A stretch of 64,000 bases of DNA from Montifringilla adamsi (taxonomy: Eukaryota > Chordata > Aves > Passeriformes > Passeridae). This document shows positions 1 through 11,260 of this stretch, in pieces. Location: the NCBI GenBank assembly GCA_017590115.1, contig JAGGNK010008559.1, positions 7,309,888 through 7,373,887 on the forward strand. The letters run 5' to 3'. The notes beneath the pieces are model-generated. The model did no database searches, was not told the origin of the DNA, and saw nothing but the letters and a program-made list of their open reading frames with translations. A program made the position numbers and the translations under genes. The first letter of the stretch is position 1; the number at the start of each line of letters is the position of its first letter.

Positions 1-1814
1 CACTCGGTTTAAATTTAATTTTCTTCTTTTCAACAAGCATTTTTTGGCAGTGCCTTCTTTGCCCTTCAGCTGTTTTAAATGTTTATTTCTCATTTTGCAC
101 ATGTTTGACAAAGACAGCACTTACACAATTCCTCTCTGAATAATTCCCTTTCTCCCTAGAGCCAATAAAGTGAAGAGATTATAAAATGAGACACTGCACT
201 CCTGTGTTAGGCAGTGAGGTTGCCCATCTTGTTTCTCTGCTCTAGAAGGCAGAGCTGGGATATGAGACCTCGAACCCCGTGTGCTGCTCCAGCTCCTCCC
301 AAACGCCACCATTTTTCCAGAAGTACAAACTCAGCTTTGGGGAGGGGGGAAGAAACTGAAGCACACAACACGAACTCTCATTTTGAACTCCATATTCACC
401 TTTCTTCCCGTTCTCTAGGGTTTTGAGGTGGGATTAAATAGTATGTGCCCACCAAAACTGGGGCACCTCCTGAGGCAGTCACACTTTCCAGCACAGTGAG
501 GAGGGTGGGCATTAATGAGAATAATGATTTAAAAGTGAGATAAGTTGTCTCAAGTCTTTGTTGCTTTCTGAGCGCACAAACTACTTTGCACATGGGCAAA
601 CTGAGAAAAGTGTCAGCCTTCCAGTTTATCTCATCCAAACAAGTCACCACTGACTAAATGGCCGAGTATTTTCTGAATTTTCTGCATTATTTATATTTAA
701 TCCACAAAGAAAGTGGTCTGGATTTTAATTTAAAAATGCTTTACAGTAAAAAAGGTTTTAACTGTGAAAATCTGTGTCAGCATTTAGGGTACAATTACCT
801 CAAGATTTGCTCTAAGCTTAAACTGATCTAGAAGGAGAAAATGGTAGAGTAAGAGAATGGGTTGGAATAAATTTAATTCACTCTAATTTTTTGTAAATCT
901 GGCAAAATTGTTCTGGTTTGGAAATTTAGCCTGAACCAATAGCTCACACTACAATAAACAACTACTGCTTTTTTCCTGTCTGCAATTTGAGTTGGACGCA
1001 TCCACCATTTGACTAATTTCTTTGGAGGGGAAAATCTTGTCACCAGCCATTAATACTTGAAAATTGCAGCTGCCTTGTTTGCCACATTACAAATACAAGC
1101 TGAAATCCTGCATTGGCAAAACTCTCCCAGATTTCACTAGGCCCAGGTTTTCCCTCACGGGATACTTTGGTTCTTCCACCATCTATCTGGCTAATTGCTA
1201 TAATGAGATTTGCAAAGGGCAAGCTTGGAAGTCAGCTGTAAAGTCCAAAGTGAGCTATTGCCTCAAATTCACTTTCCATGAGCATTCTCACAGAGAAGGC
1301 TGGAGTGCTGAAAAGTACAGGGAAAATGAACGAAACAAACCTGCAAACATCATTAAGTCCAAACTCAGTTTGGGGATCAAATTCCCTTGCAAAGAAGGAT
1401 CTTTTTCTTTTAATATTATTTCAGCTCTGAATTTCATACCTCAAAACTGCCTGTGAAAAAAAGAAAAATTAAAAACAGAGAAATAGAAAAATGTATGGGT
1501 GATGTGACAGTTTGCCAGATGTTCCACACACATGAGAAAATTAGTTGGGAGCACTTCCCTCTCCAGATTTGCTGCTGGACAGAGATAGGCAGCACCCCTG
1601 GAGCTCTCCCTGTGCCTGTTCTCCTCCATGCCCTGTATCCATGGGCACTGCACAGCCTGCTTGGCTCCTGGTTCCTTGGGGGGGTTCTGGTGCCATGGCT
1701 GTAGCTGTATGGAATACAGTAATGATGATTTTTGCAAACCTAACTGAACACATCTTGGTCTTTAGGGCAGATACTCAGGATATCATCTGCTTCTCTTGCT
1801 TCAAAGCGCTTTGA
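1..1814. other. non-genic unique sequence, nothing recognised
   Basis: AT-leaning unique sequence. The open frames here, up to about 130 codons at 1064-1456, lack recognisable domains and are not flanked by convincing splice signals on both sides. I see no interspersed repeat, RNA gene or clear regulatory cluster. It could be intronic or intergenic; the sequence alone does not decide. Confidence 0.6.
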
Positions 1815-1920
1815 CATTGGCTCCCTTCTCTTACCCCACCCTCTTCCCAGTTTTTGGGTTTTTTTTGTCATTGGCTCCCTTCTCTTACCCCACCCTCTTC
1901 CCAGTTTTTGGTTTTTTTTC
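1815..1920. repeat. 54-bp tandem duplication, two copies
   Basis: The unit starts CATTGGCTCCCTTCTCTTAC and ends in a GT-flanked run of T. It occurs at 1815-1868 and again at 1869-1920, differing essentially by the length and last bases of the T run. The near-identity suggests a recent local duplication, probably by slippage or unequal exchange. The in-frame translation of both strands repeats accordingly, which explains the repeated peptide seen in open frames across this spot. No coding role is implied. Confidence 0.9.
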
Positions 1921-4900
1921 TTCTTTCCAATGGACATTGGGATTCCTCCTTCAAAATCTGTGGAAATGTTATGAAGAAATGAATGTAGGTAACATGTAGC
2001 TGGGCTTCTGGGGACAGCCTTCAGATGCTGAAAATAAAGAAGCTCTGGAATAACCTGCTAAGGAGAGCAAGTAGAAAATGTTGCCACTTGAGCCTCTGAT
2101 AAATCAGTTGGATGAACCATGTGGTAGGAAACACTCCCACCCTGGCATGCCCTCAGGCTGTGAAAATATCTGATTGTCTGTATAAGTAAAATATTTCCTG
2201 ATGATGCAGTATTCAGGCTTTTTTTTATACCCAGGCTTTCCTCTTCCTCTTCAAAACATATAAGGATATTAATGCCTGATGCCCACTTGCTTCCAGTAAT
2301 TAAATTGTGACCTATATACAATTTAGGTAGACTTCTGTTTTAAAGTGCATCACAAATATCAGCTTAGACAATATTCATAGTGAAAAGTGGAAGGTGTCTG
2401 TTTTGAAACTCCCCAGCTTTCTTCTTCACTTGAAACAAGTGATGAGCTAGACAGGGACATGCAAGTCTTTGTCCTAGAAGTCTTTGCCACCAAAGAGTTT
2501 AATATGAAAATATTTTACTACCTGTGGACAGCAGTTTCTGCATTTCTGGAAACAAACCACTCTTTCGTGTGAGAATCTGCAGCTGAAAAATAAATTCTGT
2601 GTGAATTCAACTTCCTCAGTCTTTATTTGTCAGAAAATCTTACAGTTGTGAAACTGTAGGATTTGTGACACTTGTAATTTTCTTTCTGCAGCTGTTTGTG
2701 GTAAACTGTCCTGAAACCATTGCTTCTTTTCAGTTTAATAAGGCTGGTGAGCAGCCTGGTTTTCTTTGCATTTGCACACCAGCAGACCAGCCATGTAAGT
2801 TCTTCACTCTTACATGGATTTTCCATCTGCCCTCAGAAGTTTTGGTAGTGTTAGGTTATGGTTTTCATATTCCTCCTTTTTTTTTTCTTTTTTTTAACAA
2901 GCTGTTCTTCTCTGTAGGCATGGCAGGTGCAAGGTGGTTATTCAATTGAAATTCTAGAATATATATATATATTCTTAAATTTTGAGTTCTCCATCATTCT
3001 CTTTCCATTGCCTCACTGTAGCTCTGTAATTTATTTTCCTGTCAGGTCCATCAGGCCTTGGATTTCCAGAAGTCACATTTGCTCCTGATTCTCTTGTGCA
3101 CAGCTACCAACTTCATTAAAGACAGCACCCCATGATGTCTTATCTGGTTGTAGGTGCTGGGACAGCTCTTTGGTGTTTATTCAGGGGTGCAAGGAATTGG
3201 TGTTGCCATCATGGCTTGGCAAAGAGCAAACCAGGAAAGGGGGTGCCCAGATCAGAATGAGTCTGCCAGGCTCATTTTCTCCTTGCTTTTAGTGCTGGAT
3301 TTATTTTGTCAGCCTCTCGAGGAAGTGGAACATACAGATGTTTGATAGTTGGCTGGAAACAAATTAATTTACATTCCTGAGCTGAAAAGAATATCAAACA
3401 AAGTCTGCTTCACTTCTTACCTTCTGTTGGCCAAACCTGAGTCTGATCAGGGAAGCCCTGTGGTCCTCATAGAGCTGCCCAAGGCTTGATTTGAAGGTTA
3501 TAAGGAGAGCCTGGATATTTAATTGGCATAAAATATCATGGCTCTGTGGCACTAAATGGCTCTGATTTTGAACAGACAGCAGAGCAGGAGTCCCTGTGTT
3601 ACAGCAGGACACTTGCTGGGAAGGCAGATGGGGCTTCTGGGCCTCTGCAAACTCCTCTGGGTCGTAGGTACAGCTGAGCTGCCATTCTGTGCATCCCAAA
3701 TAAAGTGCTCAGTATTTCTTTGCTTATTTATAACCTGAGTGCTGTGCCAGGATATGGAAGTGGAGCTGGTTCCCAGGCAGAAATGGTCCTGAGGGAGCTA
3801 GGAAAGTGAAAAAGATGCTCCTACAGGAAGGAGGTCTTGCTCAAGGTCGAGCTCCTTCAAACTGGTAGTGAAATGTTCAATCCCACTAATTCCTGCTCAC
3901 AGTTCTAAAATAAAATATTTCATTGTTTGCTTCCTAGGCCAGGGCCAATTTGTATGTTAAAACTGATAATAGTAAATCATAACATTGGGAAAAATATCCT
4001 GTTTCATACATACTTCTCTTTAATGGCATATGATTAGGAACCAAATAGGAAAAAAAATATCAGATTTCCTATCCCTTATCTGCAAAGGTCTTCACTCAGT
4101 TAAAATGGCCAACATTTCCATATGGACTCCAGCTGCTGAATGCATAACTGAAATAAAGATGTGGGGCATAAATAACCAGCAAGATCATTTTCTAAAATAC
4201 AGACCATTAATATCTAAATTTGGTCATGGCATAAACTCTGCAAAGAGAAAAGGAAAAAATAAGTAGCATAGGAAGTTTCAAAACCAGATAAAACAGATTT
4301 AAGTAACAGGTTCTCCTAATATCTGTCAGCTAGTGATTTTCCAGATAGGTGATGTCTCAAGGGTTTCCATGAAGCAGAGAGAGCTTCCTGCTCCTGCACC
4401 TTCTACAGGATGGTGGAGAACCCACCTCATGCCAAAAACAGAGAAACTGAGTCTGAGCTGTTAATTCTTTTGCTGTTTTTTCTGTTAAGGTTGGGACTAA
4501 ATTGAGAGATGGTATTTTTTGTTTGGACTCGGATGTTTATTAGTTTTTATCTGTATTACAGTCTCATAAGTTGTGAGTTTTATAGTATTTTATTCAAATA
4601 AGGTTAAAATGGAGACTCTCTCTACAAGGCTTTTTAAGGATAAATTGTCTAATTAAGAAATGATACTTAAATTATTTTTACTTTTAATTTAATAGCTAAC
4701 GACTTGTGTCCTGCAATGTGGGTTTTTTTTTTTAATTACAATTGAACTCATGAAGGAGGACTAGCTTCTGCTTTAAAACTTCTATCTTGTTTTATATGTA
4801 TTACAATATTATAAAACTTTGTTTTCTACTATGTGATATTACACACTTCTATTCAAAGTACACACTTATAATTTCAGTTTTATCATTGAATTTTGGAAGT

Positions 4901-7019
4901 TTTCTTTACGGCCTTAGGTCAAATGTAATGTTCTCTTGGGGGGTTAGTGTCTGTCAGTACAGAAAGTGTAAAATTCTCAGTAACCAGGGTTCTAACACTG
5001 AGCCTGCAGCTCTCTCCCAAAGCCTTGCTCGGGGAGCTCAGCAGCTTGAAACACACTGTTGAGACATTCCAATGGAGTAGGGGCACGGAGGCTTTGTCAG
5101 GAATGTCTGATCATATCCTTTTGTGAAACCTAAATACTTTCCAGATTCAGAGACTCCTGCCCTCAGAAGAGGACAGCTAAGTGAACTCAGCATTTTTAAC
5201 CAGTAACTCTTCCCAGCATTAGCCATGCAAACACAACTCCAGCTGGAATTAGAAGAATGCATTGATTTTATCAACATTTTATTCAAATCCCTTTTCAGTT
5301 AGAGAGCCCACCTATTGCCACATTTTATCATTGCAGGTTTACTTCTCAATGGTGTAAAATCTTTTGATTTAAAGCTCTATCATGATTCTTCTAAAGCTAC
5401 ACTGTCACAGATATAATATACCTTTCCAGCAGAACTTCTACAAAACTTATAAAGCAATAAACCAGATTTTCTCTCTCAGAACTGATGAATGGAAATTTTC
5501 ATCCTTTCTTCTGTCCTTTTTAAAAACTAAATATCTCAGATTAACTTCATTGTTTCCCAACTGTAAGCATGGTTGGCTGTTTTCAGAAAAGTTATTTAAT
5601 GTTTCAGCTGCCATTTTTGCCAGTTCGTTAAAGACTGATTCTACTCCCTATGCTGTCACTGATGCTTGAACTGTAACCATTACATCAAGCACTGCAAAGA
5701 GTAGAAGCTTTTGTTTCGAAGGAAATGGAAAATGTAATATTTCTTACTACTACAGGATAGTTTTCAAGCAACAAATGACTTCAGACAAGAGTGGTTATGC
5801 TGTAGAAGAAAAGATATTTACTGTAGTGAGATAGAGTTGCATTTCCAAGGTCAGTATTTTCCCTCATGCTCTAGACAAAACTTGAAGGAGTCTCTGGTGC
5901 ACACACTGTAATTTAAAATTTGGAAGGAGCACAGTCAGGAAGAAGCATGGTTCTGCTGCCTGGCATGCGGGGTTTGCATGTCTGTTGAGCTCTTTTAGCA
6001 ATATAAAGTGTTTGAGGTGAGTGTCAGGTTTGGTTTAGGTCCTTCAATCTTCAGTTAAGGAACTCCTCACTCCTTGTTTTAGGTTTGCCTGGCCTTATTA
6101 ATGTACTAATTTGGTCACTTGCTTAGAAACAAAATCAATACTTTTAAGGAACCAGATGACACACATGATTGGCAAGTGCCAAAAAGTAGATTTCTCACTG
6201 CTTTAAGAGCATACATCTCTGTTGGAAGAAGGGATGTGTACATCTTGGCTTTACAATGTCTTTTCCTGAGCAGATTTTGATTCATAAGGAATAAACATTA
6301 CTTCCTAACTGGCAGATCCATGTCATGGCTGTCTTTAAGAAATTACCTCTCTAGTCTAGCCAAAGAGGAAGGTCAGCTGGGCAGATGGAAACCTTTGGGA
6401 GCCACGGGTGAGAGGCCAAAAGGTGCTTATCCTTGCTGGATGTATGAGCATCGCATGGACAAACCTGGGGAACCTTCATTGCTGGAAGACCAGGAAAGAC
6501 AACTCTGTTTTGCTCCCAGAGAAGAAAAACTGAAGGGGGTATAACAAGCTGAATTCTGCCACATTCTAAGCAAGGCCTTCCTTCCCTGATGAGTCATTAA
6601 GATAATGTGCAAAGACTGCATTTTCCTGGCTGAGATTAAGGGATCAGACTTTCCTGGACAGGCCATCAGCCCAAGTCCATCTCACAGAACCACAAACCCA
6701 GTCATGTCTGCCCAATGCTCTGTGCCGTCTGTCCCTCCAGCAGTGAGACCCCTCAGGTTTGGGACTGGCTTTGGTTGCAAAATAGTCACAGACTTTTCCC
6801 TGAGGAAGCTCTCTCCCTGTCCCTCCCAGGCACAGTCTGTGCCCTGTCAGTCCTGGTGCAATGACAGACCACAAAAGCTGCTCCGAGGCTTGAAGAGAGA
6901 TTGTCCTCAAGAGAATTTATTGTCAGCTGAATCAGGGCACTGTGCACCACCTCCAGCTCCAGCATGTGGGGGGGGTGTGACATTCACAAATATGTATATA
7001 CACACATGCATGTAAATAT
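1921..7019. other. non-genic unique sequence with minor simple repeats
   Basis: No gene recognised. The block contains a short (AT)n run at 2959-2972, set inside the perfect palindrome AGAATATATATATATATTCT, a T-rich tract at about 2876-2897 and a short T run near 4722-4732. A possible acceptor ends at about 2690 (TTTCTTTCTGCAG) with a donor-like GGTGAGC about 55 bases later. The open frames are short and without similarity that I recognise. Confidence 0.55.
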
Positions 7020-7290
7020 ATTAGTTGTGGTTATTTAGCTGCTAATTGAGTGATTAGCAAAGGACAATGCATTAAATGAATCCCTTGTGCAAGCACATTG
7101 TTTTACACAGAGTTACACCAGCAATAATTAGGGCCCTCATTCCTACCTCCCTGCTTCTTCCATATCTGATTAGGGGAAGAAAAGAAGTCCCCAGCCCAAT
7201 TAAGCCTCCCAGCTGGGAGAAGTGTGAATTTTTGAGGTCATTCCTTTCTCCAGCTTGGCTGTCTCCTCATTAATTATTATAAACATATTA
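7020..7290. promoter_or_regulatory. candidate enhancer: clustered homeodomain and SOX-type motifs
   Basis: About eleven ATTA/TAAT cores fall within 270 bases, including CTAATTG, GATTAG, CAATAATTAG, CAATTAAG and ATTAATTATTA. This is roughly three times what I would expect even for AT-rich DNA. Between the cores are a perfect SOX-type CATTGTT at 7096-7102 and a GACAATG near 7063. ATTA cores bind homeodomain proteins and CATTGTT binds SOX HMG boxes. The clustering resembles vertebrate developmental enhancers, but the function is inference. Cross-species conservation would decide. Confidence 0.3.
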
Positions 7291-8339
7291 GTTACAGTAG
7301 TTTGTTTTGGAAGGTAAACAGAAAAAAAACATTATGAAAAGTGATACAGTAGTGGAGACCACAGCTATGCCCAATTCTGTCTGTGGATTCCCATAAACGT
7401 CAATATTTTCATTAGATGACTGGTGCTCCTACTGAAGTGGCCAGCGCTATTCCAGTAAATCATTCTTTTCTTTCCATTCCTTTGAATATGATCTCCCTCC
7501 TGCTGTTTGAGCATCCAGTCCTACATGGTGGAGTGCTCACAGCATCTGAAACACGCTCACAACTGAGATCAGAAAGCCAGTGAAATATTTCTTCCCTATC
7601 ACAAGAAGCAGGGCTGGGAAGGGGTTTCCAAACAGAGCTTGTTTGTGCCACCTGGAAAGCAGCCTTTGCACTAGCTCTGATTGATAGTGACTGCTTAAAT
7701 CTGTCAAGATCCCACACATCCATCCCACCTGGCAGGCACTAGGCTTGCCTGTCTTGTGGGCATCCCAAATCCAGCAAAGCTCAGTGGGAAGCTGCTTCTG
7801 GAGTCCGAGGAGTGCTGCCTTCAGTTCCTCCAGGAAAGGTGCATTGCCAAAATTTGTGGAAGTCTGGAATGCCCATCCCTGGTTGACTCCCCATGTTCAG
7901 GTGCTGGAGCAGGAATTGTTTATGCTTTCTTTTTTTTTTTTAAATGAAAGAAATAGTTTCACATCCATCTATCTATGGGCTTGGTATCTAAGGGTTACAA
8001 GGCAGAGCTTTCTTATGAATGTAAGAGTTTAAAAATATGTTCCCATGGTTAAGAAAATTTCACTCTGAAAAAATGAATTCTCTTTCCTTTTGAGCTGTAA
8101 TCAGTTATAAACTCAAGAGTTCCACTACCAGTTCAGTACAGTGTTAATAATTCTAGGAACTTGGAGACACAAGTAACACCTCAAAAAAAGCATAACAGCC
8201 CAACTAAAATGTCCTTGGGATGGGGATAAAAGTCTAGGAAAAATCTGATTGTTTATACAGGAACTGGGAAGCTTGAAAACCATTCTTGTAATGATAGAGG
8301 AATGGAGCAAATAGCAGAGGAACTGTATATTAATTAGGC
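7291..8339. other. non-genic sequence, nothing recognised
   Basis: Mixed-composition unique sequence with one T run at about 7929-7941. Open frames of 60-95 codons on both strands have no recognisable domain. The part from 8125 to 8339 continues an open frame from the neighbouring LINE relic on the minus strand, and the 3' end of that element may reach into it, but I see no diagnostic motif here. Confidence 0.5.
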
Positions 8340-9010
8340 CCTGTGTCATATGTGCATGCCATATCCTATCTTGGCTTGTCAGGAGATAGCTGGGTGGATA
8401 ATCAGGTGGGTCATAGAAGAGCTTGACAGATCCTGTCCAGCATTCCCAAGTTTTGGCCGGAACAAACGGTGCTGTCACATCCATCCTCATGCTCTCCTCT
8501 GCATCCTTGGAGCATTTTTGCTGGAGTCCTTCAGTCAGCCATTCCTCTGGCTTCCCTGGGCCATCTCTGATGGGGCAGATGAGAGCCTTCATCCTTGCCA
8601 CATGTCCCAAATGCCCCCTTTTCTTTTGCCAAGGATACAAAGTCACCGAGTTCCTCAACAGCTCCTGACATTTGCTACAAATCCATCCCACTTCATATAT
8701 TCACTCCAGTTTGTTTCCAAAGCTTTAAGCTGCCTGCCTCTGGGGAGCATCCAGGTTTCATATCCATATGTTCAGATGGAAATAACATTTGAGTTGAAGA
8801 TTCATAGTTTGGTCTGTGAGTTGCTGATTTGGCCTTTAAGACGTAGATTTTCAACAACTGAATCTCATTTAAACTGGTAAGTGCAGCTGCTGCCCTGCCA
8901 ATTTGTGACCTTATTTCCTTCTGGATGTCCCCACTGGCTTGCATGTTGCTGCCAAGGTATGTAAACTGACCTATAGGTATTCCCTTGCCCTCCAAAGTAA
9001 TTCTTCAGCT
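8340..9010 (-). mobile_element. decayed non-LTR retrotransposon (LINE) relic, reverse transcriptase C-terminal region
   Basis: On the minus strand, translation at 8995-8693 contains FTYLGS (8965-8948), followed by a block reading GDIQKEIRSQIGRAAAAL. Upstream of FTYLGS in the same frame is a TLEGKG-like stretch. This arrangement, (V/I)TLEGK...FTYLGS...EIR.RIG.A.AA.L..I, is typical of the region after the catalytic core in many non-LTR reverse transcriptases. About 117 residues further on, in a different frame, is RGHLGHVARM (about 8619-8590). It matches the RR.xW.GHV.RM motif that these proteins carry before their end. The spacing is slightly shorter than usual, and the frame change plus stops show the copy is dead. 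The catalytic part of the enzyme is absent. It does not look like the CR1 tails elsewhere in the window; the exact clade is undetermined, with RTE-like one possibility. The plus-strand open frame at 8350-8880 is only its antisense shadow. Confidence 0.65.
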
Positions 9011-9607
9011 GGGAGTTGCTGGGGCTTTCATTAGACTGACTTTAGAAAACTGATTATGAATCACATCTGCTTGTGGTGGGCAAGTTATTTTTGTGCTGTA
9101 GAGCTGCTGCCTTAGTTGCAGTTGGTTTTGGAGGTTTCTGTCTGCTGGACACCTCTGTGTGCTCCCAGCTCTCCTCTGTTTCCAGCATCATGGGACAGCA
9201 CACAGTGTTTGCATATCAGCCTGAATTTGTCACTTCTGAGTACCCAATACAAATGTTTTGGTGTCTTTTGTCCACAAAATAGCCTTTAACCGACATCAGT
9301 AGGAAAAATACCAGCTTCTAGGCACGATCCATACCTGTGATAGCAGAGGCACACAGAAAACCAAAAAAGACCCCATTTCCCAGAAACAAAATATTCACAA
9401 GCTCTTTTCTTTTGTTTCTCTCAATTGCTTTTCTGTCATTGCAACAGAAGTGAGGTTTGTTGAGTTTTAAATAAATATTTCACTAAAAAGGCTCTGGAAA
9501 GGGATTTACTTGAAGTGAAGGTCCTTTCTGACCTTTCCTATATGCTCAGCTTGTGCAATAGGGTTTGTTTCCTGGGCAGACTTTTGATTCAGAAAGTGCG
9601 GTAGCTA
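9011..9607. other. non-genic sequence, nothing recognised
   Basis: Unique sequence between the LINE relic and a small palindrome. The open frame at 9073-9282 has no recognisable domain. Confidence 0.5.
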
Positions 9608-9630
9608 CATGGTGTTTCTAAAACACCATG
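9608..9630. repeat. perfect 10-bp inverted repeat with 3-base centre
   Basis: CATGGTGTTT at 9608-9617 is followed by CTA and then the exact complement AAACACCATG at 9621-9630. The repeat is short and could arise by chance or mark a small cruciform or protein-binding palindrome. It is too short for a microRNA precursor. Confidence 0.85.
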
Positions 9631-10389
9631 ATCTGACATAGTGCTGCAGCAGTAAGTGCAAGAGTTGCCTGTAGGAAGGGATTATGCACCAACAATTCAT
9701 ATGTGTGTGCTTTTCTTTTATTTTCAGGTTGTCTTCTTGTCTATTTGCACAAAGAGATGAATAAGATCCCCAGGTTCATTATTATTCCATTCTCACCAGC
9801 CTTGTTTCATATATTTTATTACGTTTCCCATTACTCATTCCCTTCACTGAATACATAAAATATTTTCCTTACTTGTCATCTTAATACAAACTTTCCCAGG
9901 AGCTTTTATCGCTTTTCTTGCTCTTTTCTTGCAATTTGCAGTTACCATGGAACTGAGATAAGACAATAAAAATCAGCCCATCTCTTTAGAATCCTTTTGC
10001 CTCGGAGCAGAGATGTATATATAGATGTATATATTATAGAATGAGATATAAAAGTTATAAATTCTACATGTTTTTGTCAGCATGCACAACTTATTTTATG
10101 TAGGCTGTGCAGCTCAGTGCTTCAAAAACTGTCATCTGATGTCCCTGAGCGTGCCCCAAAGCAGTCAGTGACTACTCCAACTTCACACCACTGGCACCTC
10201 AGCCAGAATTAACTCGTTCATGGAGATTTTATGCACAGTCTGTGCACCTCAGAAGTCGAAACTCTGCTTTTTACATTTGCTTTATTTTGCACTCGCTCGC
10301 ATTAGGCTCTTAGTGTTGCAGTGGTGCTTGCTGTGAGCCCATACTAAAGACAGTAAACTGTGGTTTTTCTCAGTTATTGGGTGGAAAAA
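9631..10389. other. non-genic sequence with a small direct repeat
   Basis: At 10011-10034 the 12-base unit AGATGTATATAT occurs twice in perfect tandem. A strong acceptor-like tract (CTTTTCTTTTATTTTCAG) ends near 9728, but every downstream frame closes quickly and no convincing donor follows. No gene recognised. Confidence 0.5.
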
Positions 10390-10894
10390 AGTGCAGTGGG
10401 AATGGCAGGTGCTGCTGGACACCCTCGGGTGCCCCTTGGGCTCCCCAGGGAGCTGCGGGGCTCTGGGAGAGGGCTCCTGCCCTGCTGGTTCTGTCAGGGG
10501 CGGTGACTCATTAAAACACGAGCGTGTGTTGTGCGGTTGCCAAGGGAACGAGATAATTGAAGTAATTGTTTTTGCAAATTCTCCAGTTGGTATTCAGCGT
10601 GTAAGGCTGCCTGTCACTGGGCGAACAGAGCCATGTGGGGTGTAGCCAGCTTTTCTGGGAACCACAAATGCCTTTTCAGTATGGGCAGTGCATATTCCTG
10701 CAAGGGTTTTGGGTTGGGGTTTTGGGGTTTTTTTCTTTTCCATTTCACAGGACGCAATGCTTTTTTTTTCCGAGCCAGTTTTTGCCCCTCTGAGACTCGT
10801 TGCAGATCCAGCAGCTGCAGATCTGGTTCTCTCCTTACATTTAAATAAACATTCCTGTCCTGACTGGCAAAAGCCCCGTCTCTGGTTTCCTCGG
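10390..10894. other. GC-rich unique stretch, possibly regulatory
   Basis: Richer in G+C and CpG than its surroundings. The segment at about 10500-10640 has a TGACTCA AP-1-type site near 10505 and two AATTG-containing motifs (ATAATTGAAGTAATTG). It reads like complex, non-repetitive DNA of the kind often conserved, but I cannot test conservation. No reliable coding exon was seen. Confidence 0.3.
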
Positions 10895-11260
10895 TACCTG
10901 CATAGGCAGGGCTGCTAACGCTGCTGCCGAGCAGATGCTGATGCTATCAGCAAACCTGTTCCGAGAGCAAGCGCACTCAAATCCCCTCCTCCATCGATAA
11001 GAGCAAGCCTGTAGATGCTTCCAAATTGTCCAGATTGGCTGGCGGTAGCCGGGATCGCTTCAGCAAACAGCTGGATCTCATCTCCGGGCACGTTTCTGCT
11101 CGTGTAGGGTTGGCAAAGTTTGCTCTTCGGCACCAGGAGAAAAAGCAGCGGCTCCAGGCAGAGCGGGGCGCTCGGCGTGGCACATCCCTGTGCATCCCCC
11201 TGCCCTGCACATCCCGGTCCTTCCAGAACGCCACCATCCCTGCAGACAGCACGGGGAAGC
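10895..11260. promoter_or_regulatory. small CpG-rich patch, possible minor CpG island
   Basis: I count roughly 22-25 CpGs in about 370 bases by eye, close to the number expected from base composition. The rest of the window is strongly CpG-depleted. The densest part is 11040-11180, around a run containing GAGCGGGGCGCTCGGCGTGG. In vertebrates an undepleted CpG patch can mark a promoter or an enhancer that is unmethylated in the germ line. No TATA box or known first exon is evident. Overlapping open frames on both strands (72-104 codons) are expected in such GC-rich DNA and are not called as genes. Confidence 0.35.

Noticed and set aside
8350..8880. 176-codon plus-strand open frame
   Set aside because: It is antisense to the LINE reverse-transcriptase relic on the minus strand.
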